Below, in pieces: positions 1 to 12,088 of a DNA stretch of 64,000 bases (position 1 is the stretch's first letter; each line of letters starts with the position of its first letter). This DNA comes from Ilex aquifolium. Its lineage: Eukaryota; Streptophyta; Magnoliopsida; Aquifoliales; Aquifoliaceae. The notes beneath the pieces were generated by a model. The model saw only the letters and a program-made list of their open reading frames with translations, had not been told where the DNA came from and did not search any database. The DNA lies in assembly GCA_951799425.1 (NCBI GenBank), contig OX637391.1:23174551-23238550 (forward strand), read 5' to 3'. Made by a program: the position numbers and the translations under genes.

Positions 1-175
1 GATAATTGGCTCCCGTCGTTTTGACGCATAAAAACCTGAAAAGAACAACATTCAATGCATTATCCTTAATTCACACATTAACCCTAATTAGATTTATTTT
101 GACTAGTTTAACTTTATTTAATTACACAATTGACCTTTTAATTTAATTACATTTTGCATTAATTAGGGTTAATCA
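1..175 (-). mobile_element. 5' tip of a Tat/Athila-type LTR (family B-like), running off the left edge
   Basis: Read on the minus strand, an LTR-like start TGATTAACCCTAATTAATGC begins at 175 and runs AT-rich toward base 1. The same start (TGATTAACCC) opens the B LTRs at 18709 and 41325. To its right lies family A LTR sequence with no polypurine tract at the junction, so this B LTR probably inserted into the family A copy. Only the tip is in the window, so orientation and family rest on about 20 matching bases. Confidence 0.5.
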
Positions 176-878
176 CATGCCAAGCCTTAAAAGTCTTCAA
201 AATGTGTAAGAGATACATGGAGATGTGTAAGGAAATGTTGGGGGCAAGTGGGAGAATCATTGGCGGGACCCCCAAGCAAGTGGGAAGTGATTTGGAGGCA
301 TTTCGGGCTGTTCAGGAAACCCTACCGGTACTGTGTACCGGTACTCTAAACCTTCTGGAGTTCGAAGTACCGGTACGCAGTTCTGGAACGGTACCATACT
401 TGTACCGTGTACCGGTACTGTTTTTATGCTCTGTACCACTTTTCGTAGAATCGGAATAACTTTTGATCCAACCGTTGGATTGAGCTGAAATTTTGACACA
501 ATACAGAAGACATCGATATCTACAACTTTCACGTTTTTAACTTTTTCAGATTCGAAGCGGATCATGGTAAAAATGGAGTAATACCATGGCTCTGTTTCCA
601 GATGGTGTGGCTGCTGGTGTTTTTGTTCCCAAACACCAATACCTCCTTGATTTCTTCACTTTTAAGCCTCCAAATCTTCATGTAATGTGTCCATGCCCTC
701 ACCACACATCCATCATAGTTGCAAGGTCCTAAAATCAATCATTTAAGCTATAAAAACTTGCAACATTGAAAATTCAACATTATTCATAAAATTGGCTAAC
801 ACTAAGTACTTATATGCAAAAGTTGAGTTAAAATGAATGTAATGAGGCCTTCAAATATACAATATTTTGTGCTCATCA
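176..878 (-). mobile_element. Family A LTR fragment, copy A1
   Basis: On the minus strand this starts at 878 with TGATGAGCACAAAATATTG, the start also seen in copies A3 (42102) and A5 (49540). It carries the family A U3 text, including the stretch around 480-560 that also occurs near 22490-22590, 42470-42560 and 49860-49960. It stops at the B LTR junction at 175, so the R-U5 half is missing. No polypurine tract lies at 879, so it is not an obvious 3' LTR. ORFs inside it follow shared LTR sequence and are not genes. Confidence 0.75.
318..412. promoter_or_regulatory. Paired GTACCGGTAC palindromes in the A1 U3
   Basis: The 8-bp palindrome TACCGGTA is centred at 326.5 and 339.5 (13 bp apart). A further copy lies near 386, a degenerate one near 392-398, and another near 410. 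Copies A2 and A5 carry the same palindrome pair at the same LTR position and the same 13-bp spacing. Confidence 0.7.
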
Positions 879-2381
879 CACGCCACGACAAAAATACACA
901 GCGATCAAATTTTAGGGTTTGGTCTATTTTTAACCCTATATATACCCTAGGGCCGCGATTTGACGTCCCTTTTCCTAATTTTCACTATCAACAAGCCTAA
1001 GAATCTATAAGAGCAAGAAAAAGAGAAAGAATGACATTAAACGCGAAGGATTAACACACGAATATCGCATCAAAACACGTAGAATTGCACTTTTTGCAAA
1101 TTAAAAGGTAGGGATTCTTTCTCAAGTTCATCCATTGAGATTAGGAGATGTAGTTATACATTTTTCATCTCTATTATAATATAAATAATAGAATCATAAG
1201 GTTTTCTTGTTTGTTCGATCCTACAATTCGTTTCTTCAAACAAAATACAGGTTTTGCATTAAAGATTGTTTGTTCTTGATACAAAATCCTAGTTCTTGAA
1301 TTACAAGGTTATTTGATCAGTAAAGCTTCGAGGTTTCTATATTCTTTTTTTAATAAATGTCTTGATTATTGAAGAAATCCATGATTTATATATTCAAATA
1401 CATGTTTTATATTCACAAATCATGTGTTCTTGATAAAAGTCTATAATTTGAAATATCGTGAACAAGAAGACTTGTTACAATCTCTTGCATGTTTTGATTT
1501 GACTATTTTAGCTATCTTAATAATTGTGGAATATTAGATTATGGTATACGTGTGTTTTTATGGGAAAAAGTGGGTTATTTAATTATCTCTTGTATAGGTG
1601 GGTTTTGATGAGCATGGATTACACTCGAATGTGTATTGTAGAGTGTTAGAGGTTTTTCTATCTCGAGGGGTTTGATGGTTCCTAACACATGTAGGGGGTT
1701 TGGTGTCTTGCGAGAGCCAACCACTATGTTTCACATAGGTTCGAGGCTAAGGGCTAGTATACTATTTCTGGGAAGGATTCGCCAATGTGAATGACTTGGT
1801 AGATGCCCTTCCTAAAGAGCTAATGACTAGTGTGACCCTGCGAAAATTTATGTTAGATGGGTTCTGTTTGTGGTGGGTGAATGAGATAGGTTCGGTGTGT
1901 AGTTTCAATGGGTAATATACCTGCATTCATGAGATATAATGGTGTTGATTATCTATTGTTTTGAGAATTGATTCTACTCGTTTATGAAATTGCTATTTTA
2001 TACCGTAAATTTGAGATCGTTATAAATATCATTGTTTTACTTGAAAGTTTATTTATTTATTTTATAAAATTGAGATCTACCTGTTTAATGTTTTGAAACC
2101 TTGGTTGGGTTTGAGAAGGTTTTTCTATTAGGCTTTGTGCTCATCCCACGATATAACATTTTTCGGACTATGAACTTCAAGATTATACCACACTAGATGA
2201 GCATGTTGATTTTGAGGCTGAACTGGATTAGGATGTTAATGAAGTTTTATTGACATTTGTTTAGTTATATATTTCTTGTTGAAGGATGGCTTTTATTATT
2301 TAATGGTTATTTTAGATGCTCTAATGGTTGGATGCTGTATAGATAGTTAATGCACTTCCAGGTGGATTTTGGGACATTATA
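879..2381 (+). mobile_element. Family C LTR fragment
   Basis: This matches, in opposite orientation, the LTR at 16105-17979. Shared blocks include the region near 1100 (AAAAGGTAGGGATTCTTTCT), the region 1600-1900 and the 3' end GTTAATGC...GGGACATTATA at 2381. A TATA-like TATATATA lies near 938, followed by a probable leader. The U3, including the palindrome array present in the other copy, is missing because the fragment is cut at 878 by family A. No coding sequence is present. The 164 bp to the next LTR (2382-2545) hold nothing I recognise. Confidence 0.65.
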
Positions 2382-2545
2382 GAGAGAGACTATGGAGAGC
2401 ACTAAGGACCTTATCGAGACACACCTTCCTACGACTGCTAGCTATAGTAGGCTTCAACTTGATTGGATCAGTATGGGACAACCAAGGAGGAAGGGGACCA
2501 TAAATGATGAAAATGGAGGAATTGCAAGCGCTAATACCTGATTGT

Positions 2546-4040
2546 TGTTAGGCACTCAATATTGCATAATTCTCCGAATTATGTTGTAATTTGATTAAGG
2601 GTGTGAATTTATGTTTGTAGGTGCAAATGAGAGGAGAATGATTGAAGGGGATTCAATATAAATATCATGGGAAGACATAGCAAAGAGAAGGTTGTGAACC
2701 AGGAAGAGCAAAGCAGGAAATCAGGAAAGACCCTGATGTTGTACCGGTTCATCAGACTACAGAAGTTCATTGTACTGCTTCATCAAAGATTTTTACTAGG
2801 TTCATGAGGTTTCAGAAGTTTATCAGAAAACCATTGTACCGGTTCTACCTTACCTTTGTACTGGTTTATTGAGTTATAGAAGTTTTGCAGAAATCATCAG
2901 AGATGTATTGTACCGGTTCTATCTTACCTTTGTATTAGTTCATATACACATATACAGAGCACAAGTCTCGAGCTCTCATTCGATGCCGTGTGTTAACTCT
3001 TATTCACTTCCACACTCAAGAGGGTGGCTCCTAATACCTAGGCCTTGCTTTTGATTGGATGAATGCACCTTCCAAAGCTTCACGAGAGGAATCCGATTGG
3101 ACGACGTTGGCGGAGGAAGCTTCTTCGGCAAAGCATTCACCACCCACACCACATACCATGGCGAATGAGGAGGAACAAGGAAGATGCTGTATATACCTAC
3201 ATTTTTACATACATGAGGAATTTTTTTGCTTATCTTTAGTTTTAGTTTTGAGTTGTAGCTTTGGTTTGATTTTCAAAGCTTGTTTTGCATTGTTTGTTTT
3301 GCATTATTTTTTGTTGCATTTGAACTTAGTATTTTGAAGCAAATCTAGTTGAAGTTATTACTTTCAATCTTCTTGTTCATTCCCGTTGGTTTTACATGTT
3401 GTTTAACACTGATTTTGGATTAATGGATTTTGCTTCCGACTAAGTTTCAACACGATTTGAAGGATGATTCTCATTTGTAATCAAGCATTATGGATTCTCT
3501 AATATGTTCTAACCATGTAGTATGCTTTGTACATGGTAAAAATCACTTTTGAAAAATAGTGTTTATGTGTACACTTTGATTTCTTGTCAATAGTTCTTCT
3601 TAATGCTTAGAGTTCATATATACGACTAAGTGTTTATCATTCTTGCTTTCATTACCTGTTGTCAAAGCAACATATTGTTCGAAAGTGATTTTAGTTGAAT
3701 ATTTTTCGTCCAAGTGAATTTGATTATGAGCTTGGATGAGTTGTAAATGAGAATTGATAAGCTTGATTACTTTGAGATGATTTCCGAGGATTAGCCAATT
3801 GTTTTCATTTGAATTTACTACACTAGCTGCTACTCTCACCATTTTCCACAAAACGAAAGGATTTTTATTTTATTTTGCATACACATCACCATTCAAATTA
3901 CCATTTATCCCTAAGGAGACGACCTTAGAATTTTCAAGTTACTACACTACAAACATTTCCTATGCTTGGGAAACACATTACAAACATATAAGAGATGTGA
4001 GCATAATCATTGGAGAGAAATAGACAAGCAATTTCCACTT
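2546..4040 (+). mobile_element. LTR-like element, family D (probable LTR, right end approximate)
   Basis: It opens with TGTTAGGCACTCAATATTGC, which resembles the family A start (TGATTAGCACAAAACATTGC). It contains a TACCGGTT palindrome array at 2738-2925. Near 3912 it has the text CCTAAGGAGACGACCTTAGA, equivalent to the U5 landmark of family A copies near 43735 and 51110. Its right end is not sharply defined. Short ORFs inside (for example 3059-3337) have no recognisable domain. Confidence 0.5.
2738..2925. promoter_or_regulatory. Paired ACCGGT-core palindromes in the family D LTR
   Basis: ACCGGT cores are centred at 2745.5, 2840.5 and 2914.5. The last two each have a degenerate partner 22 bp downstream (2862.5 and 2936.5). 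The first has a weaker partner 31 bp away. The arrangement resembles the arrays in the other LTR families of this window. Confidence 0.5.
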
Positions 4041-4059
4041 GATAGAGGTAGATTTTAAG

Positions 4060-4890
4060 GGGTTCAGCTTGACGTAGGCAAATAATGGACCAAGCATTTC
4101 AAATGTACAATAGAGGTTGGACAGGGCACTTGTAAACCCAAGATGGAGAATGAGATACCCAAAGGGTCAAGCTTTTTGCGAACCACGAATGGGTTTAGAC
4201 CAAAGCCTCATGGTCATAGATTTTGGGAATTCCCCAAAGAGAGTTCCTTTCAGCTTTAAATTCAAGGCCATGGGGTTGGAGCCGAGCCAATGTGAGGAAG
4301 TTGTAAAGCAAGGATGGAAACCAGGTTAGAGGGATCCGATATGCTCCAAGTTAGTGTGGAACTAAAAAGATGTAGTGAGAAGTTAAGAGAGTGGAGCAGA
4401 GAAAAATTTGGAAACAATAGGAAAGTATTGCAAAATTGCAAGAGCAACCACTCCACATTCAAAGTGCTGAACCAACAGAGGAAAAATTGGATCTGGAAGT
4501 TACAATTATCTCCCAAATAGATGGTACACAATGAAAAGAGGAATTGTACAGGCTTCAAAGATCCAGAGTTAGATGTCTGAAGGTTGACAACCAGAATATG
4601 ATTTTTTTCCAACTCACAACCCTACAGTGGAAATAGAGGAACCAGATCCAGTGGCTTAAAATGGAAGATGATACTTGGATAGAGGAAGATGAGGACAACA
4701 ATGAACACATGCATAGTTACTTTAGGAACCTATTCTCAAACATGGTACAAAGAGAAATGTCAGAAACAATAGAAGTGGTGGAACCTTTGGCCATTGAGGT
4801 AATGAATGCAAGACTCCTACAACCAATCACTGAGGCTGAACTCCATAAAGCAACAAAACAATTGGGAAGTCTCAAATTACCATAGCCAGA
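4060..4890 (+). pseudogene. L1-type LINE fragment: end of endonuclease domain to just before RT
   Basis: Broken reading frames give, in order, the C-terminal end of an APE endonuclease (LDRALVNPRW then an 'MGLDQSLMV' equivalent of the SDH motif, 4111-4260), a linker with a W...FGN motif (4314-4520), and the region preceding RT with YFRNLF and a 'TEAELHKATKQLGSLKLP-PD' type motif (4661-4885). This order is typical of plant L1 LINEs. A stop interrupts the last motif at 4882-4884, and there are stops and frame changes between blocks. The RT is absent because family E LTR sequence begins at 4891. It is a dead relic. Confidence 0.8.
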
Positions 4891-6042
4891 TGATTAACCA
4901 TAAAAAATGTTATTTTATTATATTTAAAGATGAATTAATTACATATTATTTTAGATTAAACATTTTAGATTCTTGAATTTTCTAGCTTCATTCTCGTTCT
5001 AGTTTTTTGCCTTATTTTGTAGGTAATTCGAGTAATTTATGATAATAATGGGGTGATCCAAGTTGTAAAACAATGGAGAAAGAATTCAGCTAGAATAGGG
5101 GATCATTTGATGAAGAAAAGAGGTTGGGAGGCATTCTAGAGCATAAATACCTTGTTGGAGAGAATTCGGGAAGGAAAGATTTTAATATTACTTCGGTATT
5201 TTGGTCATAAATTTTTACCTCAATGACCAATTGACCTAATTCTTGTCGAATTGAAAAGTAGACCTCAATAGATTTAAATGTGTATTTCATGAATCAGATT
5301 CTAACTATGTGAACATCGAGCTTGAAGTTTGAAAAAATTCAGTAGCCGTGTCTGGAAGCACATGCCGTGTTCAGATGCACCTATGAAAATTTTTCCAGTG
5401 AGTTTTTACTGTCTGGATGGATTTTATAGTTGGACGCGCCTATGAGGTTTGGTCCAGTAAGTTTTGACCGTCTGGACGCATTTTGACTGTCGGGACACTC
5501 CTCCTTGAAGCTGATGCATGTATTTTGGACGAAAAAGACTCATAAATCTTTATCTTCCCAAGATTGATTAAATGTTATTAGTAAAGTTCTATACTCTGTA
5601 TAATTGTTTGATTAACTATTAACAAGATCAATTTCTTGGTATATTCAATGCTTATGATTCCTTGTGAGTTTTATAAAATTAGTTCTTCAAATCTTATTTT
5701 TAAATCAATCAAATCAAATGTATTTCAAAGTCATATTTTTCAGTTTAATATACTGACTTTGGAAATCAACTGAGTTATTTATAAATTGCATGACATAATT
5801 ATTTGATTAGCATGAACATATCAAGATCCTGAAGCTAAATGGCCTTTTTCCCCCATAGATATTTACCTCTAATTTACTTGCAATTGATCTTCAAACCAAT
5901 TCAATCTTCATTAAGCTCTTTCCTATTCTTCCTTTACCTTATTCCTAAATTTCATTTAATCCCTATGGTTTGACCTCAGACATATCAAGAATTATAAATT
6001 CTTTACCACCTGCACTTGGGTGTACCTATTTTGGATGAATCA
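4891..6042 (+). mobile_element. 5' LTR of a decayed Athila/Tat-type element (family E)
   Basis: It starts TGATTAACCA at 4891 and ends near 6042 just before a tRNA-Asp-type PBS. The U5 end reads CACCTGCACTTGGGTGTACC, the same landmark that precedes the PBS in E1 (54311) and in the fragment at 8812. At 5345-5500 it contains several degenerate TCTGGA/TTCAGA paired motifs about 17-19 bp apart. The LTR directly abuts the truncated LINE, so it probably marks the insertion site. Its right partner LTR was not identified. Confidence 0.7.
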
Positions 6043-6048
6043 AGTTTT

Positions 6049-6066
6049 TGGCGTCGTTGCAAGAGA
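6049..6066 (+). other. Primer-binding site, tRNA-Asp type (degenerate)
   Basis: TGGCGTCGTTGCAAGAGA differs at only a few positions from the 18-bp site in E1 (54352), which is complementary to the 3' end of plant tRNA-Asp. It lies 6 bp after the LTR end. Confidence 0.7.
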
Positions 6067-6219
6067 TCAAAAAGTGCAATTTGAGAAGAAGAAGAAGGAA
6101 GAATCCACCTTCATCAACAAACTACTTGGAGAAAGTTTTTTTCGGGTAACTTCGTTCCATCTTTGTAATTTTTTTTAGATTCTTGTTATATTTTTCATAA
6201 TTTATTTTTACCCATTACA

Positions 6220-8127
6220 TGTCGAGTGTTCAATCATCTGATTCCAACCAAGCCTTATCCCATTCAAAGAATGTAGGGTCAGTTGGCCCATGTAGTCCTT
6301 CAAGTGCTGAGTCAGTTAATTTTCCCATTTTTTGAGTCAAACGGATAGTGAGATGGGTGATTGGATAGAAGAGGTTAATTAGTAGGGCAGAACCCTGAGG
6401 GATTATCTACTTCCAAACCAGAGTAGTGTCACATCATATTTTGTAATTCCCTCAAATGGTCAAAACTTCACTATCAAACAAGGGTCTATACAATTGCTAC
6501 TCCAGTTTCACGGGCTTGAGTATGAAAACCCATACGTACACATTAAGGAATGGAAGGATGTATGTGTGACTTTTCAAGACAACTCTGATGTAGCCCGACT
6601 CAAGCTTTTTCCTTTTTCACTAAAGGATAAATCTAAGTTGTTGCTAAATTCCTTAAAGCCATTATCTATTTCTAACTGGCAAGCCCTCTAAAAAGAATTT
6701 TCCAAAAAAAATTTCCCCTTCATTGTACAAATGCTTTGAAACGTCGAATCATGAATTTTTTTGTCAAGGAAGGTGAAACCTTTTATGAGTGATGGGAGAG
6801 ATTTAAGGATATCCTCCAAGCTTGCCCCCCACCATACTTATGAAAACTAGAGTTTAGTAGGGTTTTCTATATTTCTCTCCTCACTTCTTTCTATTAATTT
6901 GTTGAGATGATGTCACAAGGGGATGTTATGGGTAAGAGTTCAGATGAGCATTTTGATTACTTTGATAAATTAGCAAGAGTTCCAAGATGTGGGACTCAAC
7001 TTCATTAACAAAAGTAGAGTATAAAGCCACCATTTATGATGGGAGAAAGTTTGTTTTGAAAGGAAAGGATGATTTGAGGGCCAAGATGGCCACCATGGCC
7101 CGTAAACTTGAGGCCTTGGAGATGCGGAAAGTCAATGCGGTTTCTATTGTTCCCCCGACAGAGTAGGTGTGTGGGATTAGTGCTTTGTCAGAGCATCCCA
7201 CGAGGGAGTGCCATACTATTCTAATCTTCAAGGAGTTCATATTGGAGAAATCCAATGCGATCTCTGGTTTTAATAAGATTTATTCTAACCCATACTTTGA
7301 GAATTACAATCAAGGGTGGGGTGATCATCCAAATTTTAGTTGGAGGAACAATCAACAAGCACAACCACCAGTTAACTACCTCAAACAACATCACAATATC
7401 CACCATACCAGTCACATATAAGTAGTCTAGAGGACACCTTAAATCAATTCTTGCAGAGTCGGATGAACTTTAATACACAATCCACTTAGGCTTTCAATGA
7501 TTTCAAAGCCCAAACCACTCAATAAATAGATGATATCAAGAGTCACCTTACGAAGTTGACCCAATCTTTGACTACCATTAAGAAGGGCAATTTTTTTGCC
7601 TAACCAAAGCTACCATAGGGTCAATTTCAAATAGGTATCTCTTCCACTTCTGAAGCATCACTTGAGCATGTACATTCCATCACCACCTTTAGGAGTGGTA
7701 AAGTTGTAGACAAGGTCATAGCTCCCCAAGAGTCTAGTTCCACAGTCGAGTCTACTTCAATTTCTCATGATGAGACTGCACCTGAGGAGAAAGAGGATCC
7801 ACTATGTCCCATAGCAGCTCTCTTTCTCCCAAGGTTGAAGAAGTGATAATAGATAAATCATCATGCTAATATCTTTAAATTGTTTAAATAGGTTAAAATA
7901 AATATTCTATTACTTGATGCCATCAAATAGATCCCCACTTATGCCAAGTTCCTAAAGGATTGTGCACTATCAAGAGAAATATCAACATGCAAAAAAAGGC
8001 ATTCCTTACAGAGCAAGCTAGTGTCATTATTCGACATAAGACCCCACCAAAATATAGAAAACCAAGTTGTCCAACAATTTTATGCGTTATAGGGAACTTC
8101 AAGGTTGAACAAGCTTTGCTTCACTTT
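6220..8127 (+). pseudogene. Gag and start of protease of the family E element, decayed
   Basis: This is an alignable but heavily broken version of the gag-protease in E1. Recognisable blocks are the N-terminal gag motif near 6480-6690 (FHGLEYENPYVHIKEW), a core near 6990-7160 (KFVLKGKDDLRAKMATMARKLEALEMRKV), a damaged zinc knuckle near 7160-7210 (the Cys/His spacing is retained except that the second Cys is Ser), the FNKIYSNPYFENYNQGW block, and the pre-protease block near 7960-8110 (KAFLTEQASV...IGNFKVEQALL). Many stops and frameshifts occur. The sequence ends exactly where the protease catalytic DLGAS would begin and then continues as LTR sequence, so everything downstream is deleted. Confidence 0.8.
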
Positions 8128-8848
8128 TTAGTGAGAAGTGATGGACATGTATATTATTGTTCGGAAGTTATATTTGTGCATTTCATTTATGCTTAATGAT
8201 TTATCTTTCCATTGCTTATTGCATGATTGAATGCATCTAGCAAAGCTAAAAGTACTTTGTACAATCATGAATCTCTTATAGACAAGTTAATTCTTGACAT
8301 AGGAGAATTCATTGGTTCTTTGCAAGTACTCAAGCTAGGTCTTCATGACAAATTTTCAATATTCATTGTCAGTATGCTTTAACTAAGAATGGGATAACTT
8401 AACAGTTGTTGGATGATTTGTAGGTTTGCTTGCTTGTCTGTAGACGGGTTAAGTCCCAGCACAAATAATTCTTGCCAATCTCTACAACGACATCGGAGTC
8501 ATGCTCTTGATTCACACATTCCATCTTTATCCTCTAATTAACTTACTATTGACTTAGGAGTTAATTAAGTTGTTTACAAAGCACAAATATAACAATCGGA
8601 TGAATAAATACATGTCCAGATCCTCGAGCTAAATGGTGACTTTTTCATTTAAGAGAATCATATATTTAGTCTAGAAAATTCTGTAATCATCATAAATTCA
8701 AATCTCAAGGGTTCCGGTTACTTTGATTTGTATCACTTATAACTTCAAAACATCAACATTAGTTCCTTATGGATTCGACTCCGGACTTAACCAGATTATA
8801 AATACAACTTGACCACCTGCAGTTGGGTGTACACATTTTAGAAAAGTC
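8128..8848 (+). mobile_element. R-U5 part of an E1-type LTR
   Basis: This aligns with 53590-54345 of the E1 5' LTR. Shared landmarks are GCATCTAGCAAAGCTAA, the TTTGTAGACGGGTTAAGTC type block, ACATGTCCAGATCCT, GGATTCGACTCCGGACT and the terminal CACTTGGGTGTACAC motif. The U3, including the palindrome array and TATA box of E1, is absent. It joins the broken protease without a PBS or polypurine tract, so the junction is a deletion breakpoint rather than an insertion edge. Confidence 0.75.
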
Positions 8849-9534
8849 AATGACCAAGCCCAATGGTGTATGGATTTCAAGGACCATTGTTGTGCCCAAG
8901 ATTACTCGAGGCCTAGAGGATCCTCGCGGAGGTGAATCTAAGTGACGCTATCCAAGCAGTCGAAGGAGGCCATTGGCAGAAAGGCTTATTATATGAAGGA
9001 ATATTTAATCATGGTATTGGTTGAGGTATAAGACTCAAATACTTGTAAGCTAATTTTGGGGTAGTAGATTAGGTTTGGTAAACCGAGAAGGTTCCTTTCG
9101 TTTTTCCTAAGGAGGGTTTCCGTGTCAACAAATAAATGTGCCATTTATTGTTCTTATATATACATGTTTGATTTGATGCACACACACGCACTATATTTTT
9201 GATTGTATGCTTGATTGAATATCTTCATCATCTATAGTTGTGTACTAAGGGTTTGGGCCATTGGGTTGGGATCCTTGTGGGAGATTGAGTGTTGAGTGAT
9301 TAATTGTAAAAATTAACAACATCAATTCTCATGGTTCAAAGGGGTCGTGGTTGTTGAAAATTAGTTCTCACCATTAATCGTTAAATTCTTGTGAGAAGAT
9401 GTAATTGAGGTAGAATTGGGCTTTAAATTGTGATTGATTAAGCTTAAAGTTTAAAAACCTATTCACCCACCTCTGGGTAGGTCGTGCGGTCCACGTGTAT
9501 TTTTGTGAGGGAAGATCCACAATGTTTTTTGACT
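8849..9534 (+). mobile_element. Probable Copia LTR remains
   Basis: This non-coding stretch contains a segment (AAGGAGGGTTTCCGTGTCAA near 9110) and an end (TTCACCCACCTCTGGGTAG near 9462) that look like the 3' half and pyrimidine-rich end of a plant Copia LTR. A true Copia PBS and gag follow at 11033, across the minus-strand LTR at 9535-11006. No ORF of note. The assignment rests on these two text patterns only. Confidence 0.4.
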
Positions 9535-11006
9535 TGATCTCTATCATGCACACCCAAGTATAAGTATTCAAGTTGTAATATATCTTGGTAAAGTCTGAGG
9601 TAGATTCCTCAGGGGGTATGTGCGGAACTTTAATTGAGAATAGTGAATTAAACCTATCGGAAAGATCATTAAAAAGTGGATTTTTGGTGTGTACTTGGTG
9701 GCTGAAAAATTGAATACTTAAAAACAGGGTTTACTTTTGATAAATTTAAAAGGTGCTCTTAAGTTTGGGGATCGGAACATGTGTGCCATTGCTGGAGTTT
9801 ATGATAGTGCTACCATGCTTCAACTAGCTCCCGTGTCAACGGTAAGTCAATTGAAGGTATTTATATATCAAACTATAACACAACAACCGTCAGGTTTATT
9901 GGAAAGTCTATGCACCATACGACAACTAGTTATCCTCGCAAACCCGAAGGTGCTAATAACCATTCAAGAGTTTACTTTGGTAATTTATCGGAAGGTCTAT
10001 GATTAAATGAAAAACATAGCTCCGGATTATTCTTAGAATCAAAAGCATTGGATATGGCAAGACTTAACCCATCTATACCCAATCTCCTAATCTCTACATA
10101 AAGCCCAACCTAGTAAATCATTGAATCATGATTTAGAGTACATAACACAAGAAATATGGAATGGAAATGAAAATGAAGACCTAGTTCAGTACTTGCATGG
10201 ACGATGTGCATAACCTAAGTTATACACTGGTATACAAAGTACAAAACATTAAAGAAGGTACCATCCATCATTAAGGGAGGTATACAACAATAAAGGATGA
10301 AGAATAAAATTGCACTTTCATTATTCAAGCAATATTACACAAGTCTTCACCCTTTACTAAAGAGCAAATGAGAAACTACCCACTCTTCATGGCTATGGAC
10401 AAGCTAGAAAAGTGGGAGAACCTAATTCCTCCAAGTGAGGTGTAGTCTTTAAAATACAAAAGTAAAAAGGCTAAAACAAACTCTTCCCCAAGGTGTAATT
10501 GAAATACCCCCACTTTTCTTAACCAAGACAAGGCTATGAAAAGTGAGAGAGGTTCAACCATCCAAGTACAAAGATCATTAAAGAAATGTAGAAGGGAGAG
10601 AGTTTCTTCAATTCTTGAACCCCCCTAAATGCTAGAAAGGGTCATCTATTTATAGAGCCCCATGGGTGGTAGTTGGTGGCAGAAGGAACCAATAGGAAGC
10701 AACCTTGGTGGAGAAGAAAAGGCAAGTCGATTTAGCACCTTTCAAACGCTAGCCACCACCGTTTAGATGGTGTTAATCCACTGGAATTCCCCTATTTTGG
10801 CTGTTAATTTTGGAACTTGATCCTGCATGTGCATTCGGACGGTGGAGGAGCATTCAGACGGTGTCAACTTCCTTAAAATTATTCACTTTATATAGACATT
10901 CCATTTATTAGTGATAATATAACTTACTTTAACTTATTGGCTTATTTAATTAATGTAATCAACCTTTAAATATATATAGAACATTGTAATTTTTTAGGGT
11001 TAATCA
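9535..11006 (-). mobile_element. Family B-like LTR
   Basis: On the minus strand it starts TGATTAACCC at 11006 and ends near 9535 with the U5 landmark (reverse complement of CACACCCAAGTATAAG). It shares this layout with LTR B2 (39817-41325). A TATA box (TATTTATA on the plus strand, 10647-10654) lies downstream of a pair of TTCGGA/TTCAGA motifs centred at 10836.5 and 10855.5. No matching 5-bp target duplication is visible (TGACT left, TTCTC right), so the insertion edges are uncertain. The ORFs inside (for example 9737-10006) are LTR sequence. Confidence 0.7.
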
Positions 11007-11032
11007 TTTCTCCCTCCTCTGGGAACAACAAT

Positions 11033-11044
11033 TGGTGTCAGAGC
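11033..11044 (+). other. Primer-binding site of the Copia element (initiator tRNA-Met type)
   Basis: TGGTGTCAGAGC matches the usual plant Copia PBS text TGGTATCAGAGC with one change. It lies about 110 bp before the gag start codon and just after a CTCCTCTGGGAACAACA LTR-like end. Confidence 0.7.
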
Positions 11045-12088
11045 GTGGTTGCCCTGAGTTGCATAGACACTTATTGGCATATTTTGTAATTGCTTACTTG
11101 CCTTGTTTGTTTGCTTCTTAGAGAACTATTGTTACTATGAGTTAGTTTCAAATGGAGTCTCGAAAGGAAGGTAGTTCAATTGCATGACCACCTCTCTTTG
11201 ATGGGAGTAATTTTACGAGTTGGAAAGCTCACATGAGAGTGTTTCTAAAATCAATAGACAAGAGAGTTTGGGTATTTGTGCAAGAGGGTTGGAGCCCGCC
11301 CATTGCCACAACACCGGTTGAAGGTGGTGAAACATTGGTTGAAGTGAAATCCCCAAAGACTTGGACAAAAGTCAAAATCAAACAAGTGGGGTGGAAATCA
11401 AAAGGCTTGAATGCGATATTCTATGTTGTGACACGAAATGAGTTCCGATGAATTTTAAATTGGGAAACCTCCAAGGTGGCATGGGACATTCTTATGGTAT
11501 CTCATGAGGGAACTGCAATGGTCAAGATGTCCCGTTTCCAGAAGTACATCTCTCCGTTCGAGACTTTGAGGATGCAAGATGAAGAAACATTTATCGATTT
11601 TTATGCTAGTTGTGCGATATTGTGAATTCTTCCTTTGCATTAGGTACCAAGATCGATGATGTCGCCATCAAGTGGAAAATCTTGATACCTCTATCGAAGA
11701 GATTTTACACTAAAGTGACCTCGTTAGAGACGAGTGTTAATATGGCTTTGGTGTCGGTCAAAGACCTAGTTGGGTCACTTTTGACTTTTGAGATAAACCT
11801 TCTTCCACTCAAGAAAGTGAAGGGTGTAGCCTTGAGTTCAACAAATGAAGAAAAGGTTAAATATGAGTCACTCAAATTAGGAGAAGAGGACATAGCCTAT
11901 TTTAAGGTTAATCATGTTGAGGCCCCAAGGTCGAAAGGAAAGCCAAGTAGACCCAAAACTCCTAACAAGGGAAAAGAAAAAGGGGCTAAAACTTCTCGAC
12001 ATGAGGTTGAGAAGAAAGGGAAAAATCTCTAATGCAATGAATGTCATGGTTTTGGATATATAGCTTTGGAATGTCCAAGTGCTAAGAA

